Shown here in pieces: positions 45,683 to 54,393 of a stretch of 64,000 bases of DNA. Within the stretch, counting starts at the first letter, position 1; the number at the start of each line of letters is the position of its first letter. The notes below the pieces were generated by a model. That model saw only the letters and a program-made list of their open reading frames with translations, had not been told where the DNA came from and did not search any database. This stretch comes from Fen-1258 sp964441505 (lineage in GTDB: Bacteria; Bacteroidota; Ignavibacteria; Ignavibacteriales; Melioribacteraceae). The stretch spans positions 29,545-93,544 of the forward strand of contig CAYTUV010000014.1 in the NCBI GenBank assembly GCA_964441505.1. Direction: 5' to 3'. A program made the position numbers and the translations under genes.

Positions 45683-46260
45683 TTTACATACAACGCCTTT
45701 GCTTCATTCTCATTCAGCACTTTTACTGCACCGTTTTTCAGATCACAAATCGACAAATTTTTTATTCTGACACGTACAAGCCTGAGTGTTGGAAATCCAA
45801 TAGCTGCTGTCATTCTCCTGACTTGCCTGTTGCGCCCTTCAACCAAGGTCAGACTTATCCAGCTTGTCGGAATATTTTTTCTCTCTCTTATTGGCGGAAC
45901 TCTTTCCGGAAAGCCCGGATCGCCGATCAATTTGGCTTTTGCCGGAAGTGTTTTGCCATCCTTTAAAGTAATTCCGGTGCGCAGTTTTTTGAAATCCGCC
46001 TCGGAAGGAACTCCCTCAACCTGTACTAAATATTCCCGTTCATGCCTGTTCTTCGGATTGAGGAGATAGTCGGTCAATTCCTTGTCGTTAGTGATAATTA
46101 AAAGTCCCTCACTATCACGGTCAAGCCTGCCAACGGGATAAACATTTTTAGGGAATTTGTAAATTGAAGAAAGTGTCGGACGGTTTTGTTCATCTGTGAA
46201 CTGAGTCAAGACTCCGTAAGGTTTGTTGAGAAGAAAATATTTTTTGTCATTTCGATTCAT
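45679..46260 (-). CDS. 23S rRNA pseudouridine synthase, RluE-like
   Basis: Pseudouridine synthase of the RsuA/RluB/E/F group, 193 residues. It has no N-terminal S4 domain, which favours RluE-like over RluB. The catalytic Asp lies in PVGRLDRDSEGLLIIT (about 47). KPYGVLTQF and LVEGRNRQVRRM are the other family motifs. Which uridine it modifies cannot be told from sequence alone. Confidence 0.88.
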   Translation of the reverse strand: MNRNDKKYFLLNKPYGVLTQFTDEQNRPTLSSIYKFPKNVYPVGRLDRDSEGLLIITNDKELTDYLLNPKNRHEREYLVQVEGVPSEADFKKLRTGITLKDGKTLPAKAKLIGDPGFPERVPPIRERKNIPTSWISLTLVEGRNRQVRRMTAAIGFPTLRLVRVRIKNLSICDLKNGAVKVLNENEAKALYVK

Positions 46261-46278
46261 TTTACATTCGCTTTACAT

Positions 46279-46388
46279 GGTCATTCTAAGGAGTCGCACT
46301 GAGCGGAGTCGAAGTGTAGACGACGAAAAAATCGTTTCATCCTAAGCGTAAAGAGATTCTTTTCCCGCTGCGCGGGATCAGAATGACA
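46279..46388. repeat. Intergenic inverted repeat ('GTCATTCT...AGAATGAC')
   Basis: Ends GTCATTCT (46280) and AGAATGAC (46380) are inverted, with an internal hairpin CCCGCTGCGCGGG. It lies between priA and the rluE-like gene, both on the minus strand, and may serve as terminator. Confidence 0.6.
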
Positions 46389-46393
46389 TATTG

Positions 46394-48856
46394 TTATATT
46401 ATTGATTGCGGATCGATATCAATTATAAGTTTCACATCTCTGTAACGCGACTTCTGATTGAATTCTACAAATGAATTCAATATTGCATTTCGCAAAAATT
46501 TCCCTGACGGATCATATTGCTTATGACTCTTAATCAGTATCTGAAATCGATAGCTTCCCTTAATCTTGTAAATTACCGCTTCTGTAGGAGGAGTTATCTT
46601 CAACCCTTTTTCATGCTTTTGTAAATACTCAAAAAATTCTTTTGAGGCGGCGCGTACACGTTCTTCTTTTTCATCCTTTAATTCAATCAGACCAATACGG
46701 ATAAACGGGGGATATTCGAATTGTTCTCTCAGTCCGATTTCTTTTTCGTAGAATCCTTTGTAATCATTCATTAGCACTTTCTGAAGCACAAAGTGTTTCT
46801 GATTCTGAGTTTGAATAATTACTTCTCCCTCTTTATCACTCCTGCCGGAACGGCCGGCTACCTGAGTTAGAAGTTGAAATGTTCTTTCGTCCGCTCGGAA
46901 GTCGGGTATCCACAATGATGTTTCTGCGGCAATTACTCCAACCAATGTAACGTTTGCAAAATCCAATCCTTTGGAGACCATTTGTGTGCCGACGAGAATA
47001 TCAATCTCACCTTTTCTAAAACTATTTAGAATTTCGCCGAGTCTTCCTTTTTTATTTATCGAATCGGAATCTACCCGCTCGATCTTAGCATCAGGAAAAT
47101 AAAAATCCAACTCATCCTCAACACGCTGCGTACCTGTACCAAAAAATTTCAGACCAAGAGAGCCGCACACCGGACATGCTTTCGGAACGTGGCGTACAAT
47201 TCCGCAATAGTGGCACTGCAAAATATTTTTGCTGAGATGGTAAACCATCGAGACAGAACAATCGGGACAGGTAACAACTTCACCGCAATCGTTACAGAAA
47301 ATTTGAGTTGCAAACCCGCGGCGGTTCTGAAGTATGATAACATTTTCTTTCTTCTTAAGACGAATTCCAATTTCATCCAGCAATTCCCGCGAGAAGATGC
47401 TCTCCATCTGTTTTTTCTTTTTCTCGATCGTGACATCGACAAGTTTTATCTTCGGAAGTTTGGCGTTATCAATCCGTTCGCTTAGTTCGAGTAAATGATA
47501 TTTTCCGCTGAGAGCATTATACATACTTTCAACAGATGGTGTGGCTGAGCCCATTACAACAGGACAATTGTTAAGCCGGGCAAGAATTATCGCTGCGTCG
47601 CGCGCATGATATTTTGGAGTCAAATCTTGCTGCTTGTAACTGGAATCATGTTCCTCATCAACAATGATCAAGCCGATATTTTTGAGCGGGGCGAAGAGGG
47701 CCGAACGGGGACCGATGACAACTTTAGATTTTCCTGCAATGATTCCACGCCAGGAATCGTAACGCTCTCCAAGAGACATTCGGCTGTGAAGAACCGCAGT
47801 CAGATTCCCGAAATAATTAAAGAAGCGGGAAGTTATCTGCGGAGTAAGAGATATCTCGGGAACAAGAATTATTACACTCTTCCCCATTTCGACAACTTTT
47901 TTTGCAAGTTCAATATACACTTGCGTTTTGCCGCTGCCTGTTACACCATGAATAAGAAACGGCTCAAATATTTTTTTGTCGGAGGATTTCGCAACACGTT
48001 CGATAATCTTTTTCTGAGGATCGGTCAGAACCAATTCTTTTGTCTCTTCATTGTACGTTTCTAAATAAACGCGCTCGATCTCTTTATCAAATATTTCAAC
48101 AACATTTTTCTTTTCTAAACTTCCCACCGTTGATGCCGAGGATTTAGTTTTCTTGAGAAGATCGCTCAATGCGACAGGTTCTTTATTTGAAAGCAGTTCA
48201 AGAAGAAGAACAACTTGTTTCGGAGATTTTTTTTCTATCTCGGGCATCAATTCATAAACTTCGTCTACTGATTTTGCCAGCTTGACAAATTTCGCTTTCT
48301 TCACTCTAACCTTTGCAGAGCTTATCTCATCAAGTAAAGTTATCGCGCCGATTTTTTCGAACGAGCGAAGCATTGAGTAGATGTTTTTATTTTTCACTTC
48401 CCGCTGAAGCTGAGAAATGTTGTAAACTTCTTTTTGAGAAAGAGCGGTTAAAAGCTTTGCTCTGAGAGAGGATTTTTTTCTTTCCTGATTGAGAAGTTTT
48501 TCGCAGAATTCTTTGTCACTCACAACTTTCCGTTTGAGTTCAATTTCGGTTCCGTAAGGAACTGAGTTTCTTAATGCCTCTCCGAGCGAGCTGAGGTAAT
48601 ATTCTGAAATCCATTCATAAAATTTTAATGCGGTCTCATCGAAAATAGAAGTTTCATCAAGTACATCACGAATCGGTTTTACCTTTTCTTTGATATCCGA
48701 TGTTTCCGATAGACTTATCACAAATCCGGTAAGCACACGCTTACCGAATGGCGCAACTACACGCACACCGGTCTTAACCGCATCAATAATTTCAGCGGGT
48801 ATGGAGTACGTGAATGAGTTTCTAAATGGTAGCGGAAATACGACTTGACAAAACAT
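46394..48856 (-). CDS. priA: Primosomal helicase PriA (replication restart)
   Basis: 3'-5' DNA helicase that reloads the replisome at stalled forks, 820 residues. The N-terminal DNA-binding domain (about 1-100) is followed by a winged helix, then helicase lobe 1 with Walker A (HGVTGSGKTQVYIELA, about 305) and the DEEH box (LIIVDEEHDSSYK). A zinc-binding insertion follows with four CxxC pairs (CNDC, CPDC, CHYC, CPVC). Lobe 2 contains VGTQMVSKGLDF and QVAGRSGR. All catalytic motifs are intact. Confidence 0.95.
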   Translation of the reverse strand: MFCQVVFPLPFRNSFTYSIPAEIIDAVKTGVRVVAPFGKRVLTGFVISLSETSDIKEKVKPIRDVLDETSIFDETALKFYEWISEYYLSSLGEALRNSVPYGTEIELKRKVVSDKEFCEKLLNQERKKSSLRAKLLTALSQKEVYNISQLQREVKNKNIYSMLRSFEKIGAITLLDEISSAKVRVKKAKFVKLAKSVDEVYELMPEIEKKSPKQVVLLLELLSNKEPVALSDLLKKTKSSASTVGSLEKKNVVEIFDKEIERVYLETYNEETKELVLTDPQKKIIERVAKSSDKKIFEPFLIHGVTGSGKTQVYIELAKKVVEMGKSVIILVPEISLTPQITSRFFNYFGNLTAVLHSRMSLGERYDSWRGIIAGKSKVVIGPRSALFAPLKNIGLIIVDEEHDSSYKQQDLTPKYHARDAAIILARLNNCPVVMGSATPSVESMYNALSGKYHLLELSERIDNAKLPKIKLVDVTIEKKKKQMESIFSRELLDEIGIRLKKKENVIILQNRRGFATQIFCNDCGEVVTCPDCSVSMVYHLSKNILQCHYCGIVRHVPKACPVCGSLGLKFFGTGTQRVEDELDFYFPDAKIERVDSDSINKKGRLGEILNSFRKGEIDILVGTQMVSKGLDFANVTLVGVIAAETSLWIPDFRADERTFQLLTQVAGRSGRSDKEGEVIIQTQNQKHFVLQKVLMNDYKGFYEKEIGLREQFEYPPFIRIGLIELKDEKEERVRAASKEFFEYLQKHEKGLKITPPTEAVIYKIKGSYRFQILIKSHKQYDPSGKFLRNAILNSFVEFNQKSRYRDVKLIIDIDPQSII

Positions 48857-48859
48857 TTT

Positions 48860-48920
48860 TTAGCTTTTAGCTGTTAGCAAATAGCCCTTAGCTAAAAGCT
48901 AAAAGCTAATTGCTAACGGC
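48860..48920. repeat. AGCTAAAAGCTAA inverted repeat before priA
   Basis: TAGCTTTTAGCTGTTAGCAA is inverted as AGCTAAAAGCTAATTGCTAA. It is an intergenic repeat type common in this bacterial group and lies 4 bp upstream of the priA start. Confidence 0.6.
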
Positions 48921-49013
48921 TTTACTAATATAATCAAAGCAAAAGAAGATTGCATAAGAAGAGGTTTTACTATAATTTTGCTGCGGTCATTAAATTCAAT
49001 AAATGGAGAATAA

Positions 49014-49457
49014 ATGAAAAAATTAATTGCAGTTCTGCTTCTTATTTCAGTTGTATACATCCATGCAGAAGAAAAACTTGGTAAAGCTATCACTGTAAAA
49101 GAAAAAACATCCGTTTCAAAAATTCTTTCTTCACCGGAAAAATTTGAAGGCGAAACAGTACTTGTTGAGGGAAAAATTCTTGGTGTTTGCGAAGATAAAG
49201 GATGCTGGATTGAAATAGCCGGTACAAAGGAAGAGGAAAAAATCAAAGTTAAAGTTGAAGATGGAATTATAGTATTTCCAAAAGACTCCAAAGGTAAAAC
49301 AGCTTTAATACAGGGTGTTGTTGCACCGGTTAAGGAAGAAGCATGCTCTGAAATGGAAATGGCTGAGAAGAAAGATGGTGCCGAAGCCGGATGCTGCTCA
49401 AAAGATAAAACCAAAAAGACATATCAGATTGAAGGTATCGGGGCCGTTATAAAATAA
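49014..49457 (+). CDS. Secreted DUF4920-like (OB-fold) protein
   Basis: Periplasmic protein of 147 residues with a signal peptide (LIAVLLLISVVYIHA). The core ILSSPEKFEGETVLVEGKIL...VCEDKGCWIEI resembles DUF4920/OB-fold domains that include the CxxKGCW motif. A Glu/Lys-rich insert with CCSKDKTKK near the C-terminus adds Cys residues that could bind metal. Function unknown. It is followed by a strong terminator. Confidence 0.7.
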   Translation: MKKLIAVLLLISVVYIHAEEKLGKAITVKEKTSVSKILSSPEKFEGETVLVEGKILGVCEDKGCWIEIAGTKEEEKIKVKVEDGIIVFPKDSKGKTALIQGVVAPVKEEACSEMEMAEKKDGAEAGCCSKDKTKKTYQIEGIGAVIK

Positions 49458-49488
49458 CCGCGATCCGGATGCATTTTATATAAATGAG

Positions 49489-49513
49489 AAAGCCCCGCCA
49501 TACGGGGTTTTTC
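49489..49513 (+). terminator. Rho-independent terminator
   Basis: Stem CCCCG/CGGGG (49493-49507) with loop CCATA is followed by TTTTTCC, 35 bp past the preceding stop. Confidence 0.75.
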
Positions 49514-49591
49514 CTTTATAACGATAAAATTATTACAACTATTTGCGTGATCTTTTTTAATTTATAAACTCAAGTTGACCGCTTAATTTAA

Positions 49592-49699
49592 TAAACCGTT
49601 AAAACGGTTGAAAAATAAACCGACTTTTCTATTAACACCTCGATTAATCGAGGTGTTAATAAAACAAAAAATAGAATTATTAACTGTTTTAACAGTTTC
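49592..49699. repeat. Triple nested palindrome
   Basis: A perfect 30-bp palindrome (49631-49660, half ATTAACACCTCGATT) is flanked by two smaller hairpins, AACCGTT-AA-AACGGTT (49594-49609) and AACTGTT-TT-AACAGTT (49682-49697). The side hairpins are also inverted copies of each other, so the whole block is one long imperfect palindrome. Confidence 0.7.
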
Positions 49700-49771
49700 T
49701 GAATACATGGCGGTCATTGGCAGTTATAGATATACTTTTCTGAAGTAAGATTTTATTCCAAAGGGTACTAA

Positions 49772-50191
49772 ATGAAAAAATCATTGCTACTGTTAACGGC
49801 ACTTATACTATTAGTTGCATGCTCACGGAAATTCGAGAAGTTCGAGCTCTTCAGTGCGGAATCATTTGCTTATTCAATGGATTCCGGATGGGAATTAAAT
49901 GCGAGTGTTCGCGCAAAAGGATTTGAACAAAACGAAGGGAACAATAAATTCACGGCAAAACTTTCTTACTTCACAAATATTCAAACTCCTGACGGCAAGC
50001 TGTTGGAAAAAATTTCATCCGGTGTTGTTGATAAGACATCCGGCGAGAAATTAGTTGACTTCCCTATAGAAGCACAAATCAAACTCGACTCTACATTTCA
50101 AACCGGTATCTACAAAATAACTTTTATAGTAAAAGATGAAGCAACCGGAAAACAGGGACACTTGTCAAGTTTCTTTGAACTGAGCAAATAA
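49772..50191 (+). CDS. Small lipoprotein of unknown function
   Basis: 139 residues. The lipobox (ALILLVACS, Cys near 17) is followed by an immunoglobulin-like, beta-rich domain with a closing strand TGIYKITFIVKDEATGK, as in extracellular beta-sandwich domains. No catalytic motif. It ends at a hairpin shared with the convergent gene. Confidence 0.65.
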   Translation: MKKSLLLLTALILLVACSRKFEKFELFSAESFAYSMDSGWELNASVRAKGFEQNEGNNKFTAKLSYFTNIQTPDGKLLEKISSGVVDKTSGEKLVDFPIEAQIKLDSTFQTGIYKITFIVKDEATGKQGHLSSFFELSK

Positions 50192-50194
50192 AAA

Positions 50195-50225
50195 AGGCTT
50201 GATTTCTCAAGCCCAATTAAATCAC
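50195..50225. terminator. Bidirectional hairpin terminator
   Basis: Stem GGCTTGA/TCAAGCC with a 4-nt loop, preceded by an A run and followed by AATTAAAT, between convergent lipoprotein genes. Confidence 0.6.
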
Positions 50226-50247
50226 CTTCCTGTTAATAGAGCGAAAA

Positions 50248-51090
50248 CTATTTCGCTGCCGATGAGGATTCTAATTTTATCTCCACCGTATAATTAAGTG
50301 GTTCCAACATTCGGCCGCCTCCCATACCTGGCCTCATACCTTCATTTCCACCGCCGCGCCGGTTTCCGCGACGATCTTCACTTCCTTCTGGAGGTATGCC
50401 AGCGCTACCTCCGGGACCGCGCATGCTTTGTGCATCCAGTTCTTCCGTCTCAAATATGATTTTGACATTAGCCCCCGGCAATGCATCCACGATATATGAA
50501 AATTGTTTGTTCGAAGCGAGAGGTACTTTCAGTTCATAGACAAATTGATTGGATTGAAATCCAAGCTTTGCTTCGATTCCTTCATTATTCACAATTGGAA
50601 GAGCAGTGAGGGGAAATTTGTCTTTATTGATTATCTGAAATTCATTCTGTTGCTCAAGCATTTTTTTGATGTTTCTTTCGGGTCCTTCTATGCTCAGTTC
50701 TTCCCTGTTTATTTCAGAGAGTTTTGGAGCTTCCGGTTGTTTGGTTGACGTTGGATATCTGATTCCGAATTTATTTTTATCTCCGCTCTCAGGTTCAAAC
50801 CAAACAATAAAACCTGCCCTCACTATCATCATAATTTTGGAACGGTCCTCAGATGTTAGGCATAGATAAAGAAATTTGTCGTCGTTCCGGAATCCGATAT
50901 TAACTTTCTTATCGGGAATCTGCTGCATACCTGCGCTCCATTCGGAGGCAACACCGTCAATTTTAATTTCTTTATCCTGCCACGAACTGACCATTTTTAT
51001 ACCGGTGCCGCATCCGCTGAGTATTAATATGCATGAGAAAATTACAGGAAGAATAAAATATTTTCTTTTATTCAGTTTAATCAATCTCAT
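50248..51090 (-). CDS. Lipoprotein with CBM9-like/DOMON-like domain
   Basis: 280-residue lipoprotein. The ATG at 51090 follows a strong Shine-Dalgarno site (GGAGGTG) and starts directly before the lipobox helix (VIFSCILILSGC); the frame upstream to 51159 is not signal-like. The segment EIKIDGVASEWSAGMQ...FLYLCLTSEDR resembles carbohydrate-binding family 9-like domains of secreted proteins. A Gly/Arg/Pro-rich low-complexity tract (RRGNRRGGGNEGMRPGMGGG) precedes a final strand. Role unknown. Confidence 0.65.
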   Translation of the reverse strand: MRLIKLNKRKYFILPVIFSCILILSGCGTGIKMVSSWQDKEIKIDGVASEWSAGMQQIPDKKVNIGFRNDDKFLYLCLTSEDRSKIMMIVRAGFIVWFEPESGDKNKFGIRYPTSTKQPEAPKLSEINREELSIEGPERNIKKMLEQQNEFQIINKDKFPLTALPIVNNEGIEAKLGFQSNQFVYELKVPLASNKQFSYIVDALPGANVKIIFETEELDAQSMRGPGGSAGIPPEGSEDRRGNRRGGGNEGMRPGMGGGRMLEPLNYTVEIKLESSSAAK

Positions 51091-51148
51091 AATCACCTCC
51101 CGATTATAAAATGCTGTGCGGTCGCTGCTTGTTATCAATTGTTCGGCT

Positions 51149-51523
51149 TTACTCACCAATTGCCATCCAGGTTCCGCCGATCATATTAATTTTAGAACCG
51201 CCCCAAGTTTTCACTTCCACTGTAAATCCGGTTTTATGAACCGAAATAGTTTTCACATCATAACGAGTATTTATGTTTGCGTCTCCATCAAAAGTGTTAA
51301 TGCTAACAATAACCTCCGGTTTAGCAATGAAAGGTTTTGTGAAAGTAAAACTCAGTGTTAAACTCCTTTCCATTTCACCACCAGCTCCAAGCATGTAACT
51401 CGGAACGGTTCTTTTATCTGCACCCCATGTCCCGGATTGAACTTTCAACTGTGCATTGGAGACAGATGCCGTTAGTAAGAGTACTAATAGAAGTGTTAAA
51501 GCAAAAGATATTTTTCTCATCAC
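51149..51523 (-). CDS. Secreted H-type lectin domain protein
   Basis: Secreted protein of 124 residues: signal peptide (ALTLLLVLLLTASVSNAQ) then a single domain matching the H-type lectin pattern. FTKPFIAKPEVIVSINTFD, the strand KTGFTVEVKTWG and the terminal WMAIGE correspond to the family's 'F..PF...P.V', 'F.v...tW' and 'W.A.G' positions. H-type lectins bind sugars such as GalNAc; binding here is inferred. It lies 58 bp before the lipoprotein gene on the same strand. Confidence 0.65.
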   Translation of the reverse strand: MMRKISFALTLLLVLLLTASVSNAQLKVQSGTWGADKRTVPSYMLGAGGEMERSLTLSFTFTKPFIAKPEVIVSINTFDGDANINTRYDVKTISVHKTGFTVEVKTWGGSKINMIGGTWMAIGE

Positions 51524-51612
51524 TATTCTCCTTAATTAATTTGAAAAATAATTGGTGTTGAATTTATAATTGAGGATTAGCTTAAAGTTCGGTTTAAATT
51601 GTTCATCTATAA

Positions 51613-51879
51613 TCATTCATAATGAGTCCATATCCGAATTATCTTTACCACTTTTTCCTTCTGATAAATTTGATAAACAATTCTGTGCTGTATATTTATT
51701 CTTCTTGAATAGGTACCTTCCAAATCACCAACTAATTTTTCATAAGAAGGAGTATTATTAAATGGGTCTATTTCTAGTATTTTTAATAAGTGCTGTGCTT
51801 TTATATTAAGCCCGCCGGCAGTTAATTTCTTTGCATCTTTCTTAGCTTGTTTAGTGTAAACAAGCTTCCACTTTACCAT
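51613..51879 (-). CDS. yoeB: Toxin of YefM-YoeB type (YoeB/Txe)
   Basis: Ribosome-dependent mRNA interferase of the RelE superfamily, 88 residues, close to E. coli YoeB. The C-terminal block RRINIQHRIVYQI...IIRIWTHYE carries the conserved Arg, His and terminal His-Tyr. It overlaps the antitoxin gene by 7 bp. Confidence 0.9.
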   Translation of the reverse strand: MVKWKLVYTKQAKKDAKKLTAGGLNIKAQHLLKILEIDPFNNTPSYEKLVGDLEGTYSRRINIQHRIVYQIYQKEKVVKIIRIWTHYE

Positions 51880-52115
51880 TTAATATCCGTTGAACACTTA
51901 TCAATCGGGGTTTTCATTCCTTTTACAATTGATTCTCTCATTCCGGGAATAGAAAGAAGAAAGAGTGTTTCTTGAATAGAACTCCAATCTTCTTCAGAAA
52001 TAAGAACTGCATTTGTACGTTTTCCGGTAATTTGAATAGGGCGGCTGATTTTTGAAGTCTCATCTATAAGTTTATAAAGATTTGCACGTGCTTTTGTTGC
52101 AGTAACTGTTTTCAT
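51873..52115 (-). CDS. yefM: Antitoxin of YefM/Phd type
   Basis: DNA-binding antitoxin of 80 residues. The ATG at 52115 begins the usual MKTVTATKARANLYKLID; the frame upstream to 52178 reads like non-coding sequence. The N-terminal Phd fold represses its own promoter, and the C-terminal tail wraps the toxin. It is first in the operon and overlaps yoeB by 7 bp. Confidence 0.9.
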   Translation of the reverse strand: MKTVTATKARANLYKLIDETSKISRPIQITGKRTNAVLISEEDWSSIQETLFLLSIPGMRESIVKGMKTPIDKCSTDIKW

Positions 52116-52179
52116 TTTGTTCCTTCTTTTGTTACAAACGTACGCAAAAAAGGACGTTAGCGCAAATACGAAATTCATT

Positions 52180-52215
52180 CATAAACAAAAAAGGGTTTGA
52201 TCTCTCCAACCCTAA
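52180..52215. terminator. Hairpin between hutH and yefM
   Basis: GGGTT-N10-AACCC, preceded on the plus strand by AAAAAA, which gives T residues after the hairpin for minus-strand transcription from hutH. Confidence 0.45.
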
Positions 52216-52263
52216 TCTAAAATTTAGAATTCTTCAAAGGAATCCTTCAGACAATATTCACAA

Positions 52264-53787
52264 TTATTCTAAACTGCCAACCTCTTTCTCAACTTCTTCC
52301 AGTATCTCACAATTTTTAACAACTTCTTTCATTTTTGTATGATCGGGATAAAGCGGACGGTCAACATCAAGATGATCAACATATTTTCTTACAACTTGCT
52401 TAGCCTTAGTAACTCCACGACCATTTGTAAATTCTCTGAAATCGAGCGCTTGAGCCGCGGCAATAAATTCAATTCCAAGAATTCCGTATGCGTTATCAAT
52501 AATCTGCCCGTTTTTAATTGCCGTATTCATTCCCATTGAAACAAAATCTTCCTGATCCGCTGCTGCGGGAATAGATTGTATTGACGCCGGGACAGATAAT
52601 ATCCTTTGCTCAACAATTAATGTGTCGGCGGTATATTGGCTTAACATCAATCCGGAAAACATTCCCGCACCTTTGGTTAAGAAGTCCGGCAAACCTATGC
52701 TCAATGCCGGATTCAGCAAACGGTTTAATCTTCTTTCCGATAATACGCTAACCATTGTAACAGCCGCGCTAATCATATCCATTGGTAACGAAACGGGTGA
52801 GCCCTGAAAATTTGCACCTGTGAGTGTGAGTTTATGTTCGGGCATAAAGATTGGGTTATCGCCAACACCATTCAATTCTATCTCAACCTGACTCTTTGCG
52901 TAAGCGACCGCATCATGAGCAGCGCCTATAACCTGAGGCGATGACCGCATCGAGTAAGCATCCTGAACTTTTGATTTTAATTTACCCGTTTGAAGATCGC
53001 TTCCTTTTATGCATTTCATAATCGCTTGGGCGCTGCGAACTGCGCCTTTAAATCCACGTACCTCATGAAGACGAGCATCGTACGGTTTTAAGTTTGCGAA
53101 TAATGCTTCAAGACTCATCGCGCATGCAATCTCGGTTTGTTTTAACCAGCGGTTGATATCATAAAGATGAATTGCACTCATCGCCGTTAGAAGATTCGAA
53201 CCATTAATTGTTCCAAGTCCATCGCGTGCTTCGAGTCCAGGAATTTTTATTCCTGCTTTCTCCATAGCAACTTCACCGGGAAGTTTTTCTCCCTTGTAAT
53301 ATGCATCCCCTTCGCCCATCAGCAGTAAAGCTATCTGGCTCATTGGCGCAAGATCTCCGCATGCACCGACAGAACCTTTCTGACATACAAATGGAGTGAC
53401 GCCTTTATTCAGCATTTCGATGAGTGTGAGTGTTATCTCCGGACGAATGCCCGACATTCCGTGAGCATGAACGTTAATACGTCCTGCCATTGCACCGCGG
53501 ACGTATTCAATCGGTGCAGGCTCGCCAATTCCAGCCGCATGATTGTAAATTAAATATTTCTGAAATTCTTTAACTTGCTCATCATTCAACACAACCTCGG
53601 AAAATTCACCTATACCAGTGTTCACACCGTACATTATTTCATGGGCTTTAATTTTTTCTTCGATCATTGTGCGGCATGCTTTGATCCTTCCAAGAGCTTC
53701 CGGGTGTAATTCTACTTTTTCATTATGGCGGGCAATTGCAACAACTTTTTCAACTGTTAGATTTGAACCGTCAAGAATAACCGACAT
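52264..53787 (-). CDS. hutH: Histidine ammonia-lyase family enzyme with Ala-Cys-Gly triad
   Basis: MIO-dependent lyase releasing ammonia from histidine to give urocanate, 507 residues. The fold is intact: YGVNTGIGEF (catalytic Tyr loop), NHAAGIGEP, GLGTINGSNLLTAMS, QDAYSMRSSPQVIG (written VQDAYSMRSSPQV), and SIPAAADQEDFVSMG. The cofactor-forming triad, normally Ala-Ser-Gly in GSVGASGDLAP, reads Ala-Cys-Gly (codon TGC). Experiments on bacterial HAL indicate Cys can still cyclise to MIO, so activity is plausible. No other hut gene is adjacent, so a related aromatic amino acid lyase cannot be excluded. Confidence 0.85.
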   Translation of the reverse strand: MSVILDGSNLTVEKVVAIARHNEKVELHPEALGRIKACRTMIEEKIKAHEIMYGVNTGIGEFSEVVLNDEQVKEFQKYLIYNHAAGIGEPAPIEYVRGAMAGRINVHAHGMSGIRPEITLTLIEMLNKGVTPFVCQKGSVGACGDLAPMSQIALLLMGEGDAYYKGEKLPGEVAMEKAGIKIPGLEARDGLGTINGSNLLTAMSAIHLYDINRWLKQTEIACAMSLEALFANLKPYDARLHEVRGFKGAVRSAQAIMKCIKGSDLQTGKLKSKVQDAYSMRSSPQVIGAAHDAVAYAKSQVEIELNGVGDNPIFMPEHKLTLTGANFQGSPVSLPMDMISAAVTMVSVLSERRLNRLLNPALSIGLPDFLTKGAGMFSGLMLSQYTADTLIVEQRILSVPASIQSIPAAADQEDFVSMGMNTAIKNGQIIDNAYGILGIEFIAAAQALDFREFTNGRGVTKAKQVVRKYVDHLDVDRPLYPDHTKMKEVVKNCEILEEVEKEVGSLE

Positions 53788-53819
53788 GTAATTTTCTCCA
53801 TTATAGAATAAAAATCCGT

Positions 53820-54068
53820 TTGCAACTTAAGAAATGGATTGAGAAATTAAAACTGTTGCCCATTGTACTTCTTCTCAAATCCGACAACAGACTTGAGAGA
53901 AATTTACTAAAAGGTAAAGATGGCGATCATATTAATGCAATACTTGCAGCATGCAGATTTAATTTAAGAAAACTGCATGGAGTTTTCTTATTACCAATTT
54001 TGAAATGGTTGGATAATCGAATTATGGAAAAATATTATCTCTCCGTGCTTAAATTATCTATCATTTAG
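53820..54068 (+). pseudogene. C-terminal remnant of an IS5-family-like transposase
   Basis: The 82-codon frame begins at TTG and reads like the end of an IS5/IS1182-type DDE transposase (LLKGKDGDHINAILAACRFNLRKL). The catalytic domain is missing. The following ATTCAGCGACTACTATATAG resembles the end of such an element. It lies immediately upstream of hutH on the other strand. Confidence 0.7.
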
Positions 54069-54393
54069 CTTTGTTCAAAATGAATGACTTATTCAGCGAC
54101 TACTATATAGCATAACTAAACGCTGTAAAGTTGGCAGGCGAATTAATCTGAATAACCACAGCGTTTTCGAGTTTTCATACAGTCTCAATTCATTCGGAAC
54201 CACAAGAAGGACTGCATGAAAGTTCTTTTTGCTTAGGCTGATTTTAAATAACCGGTTGAAAGTGCCGTCCGACTCATTTTAAAGCCGATTACTCCTCGTA
54301 TTGCCCGCTGTCAACATTTTTGTAAAAATTAAAATATTTTTTCCGATTATGCTGTTACGTATTAGGAAAATAAGAAATGAAATGGGGCAATAA
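54069..54393. other. Intergenic region before the hybrid kinase
   Basis: Contains the probable IS end (to about 54110), an inverted repeat AAACGCTGT/ACAGCGTTT (54118-54126, 54158-54166), and at 54276-54320 a partial copy of the block also found at 55822, 59695 and 62566. Confidence 0.5.
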
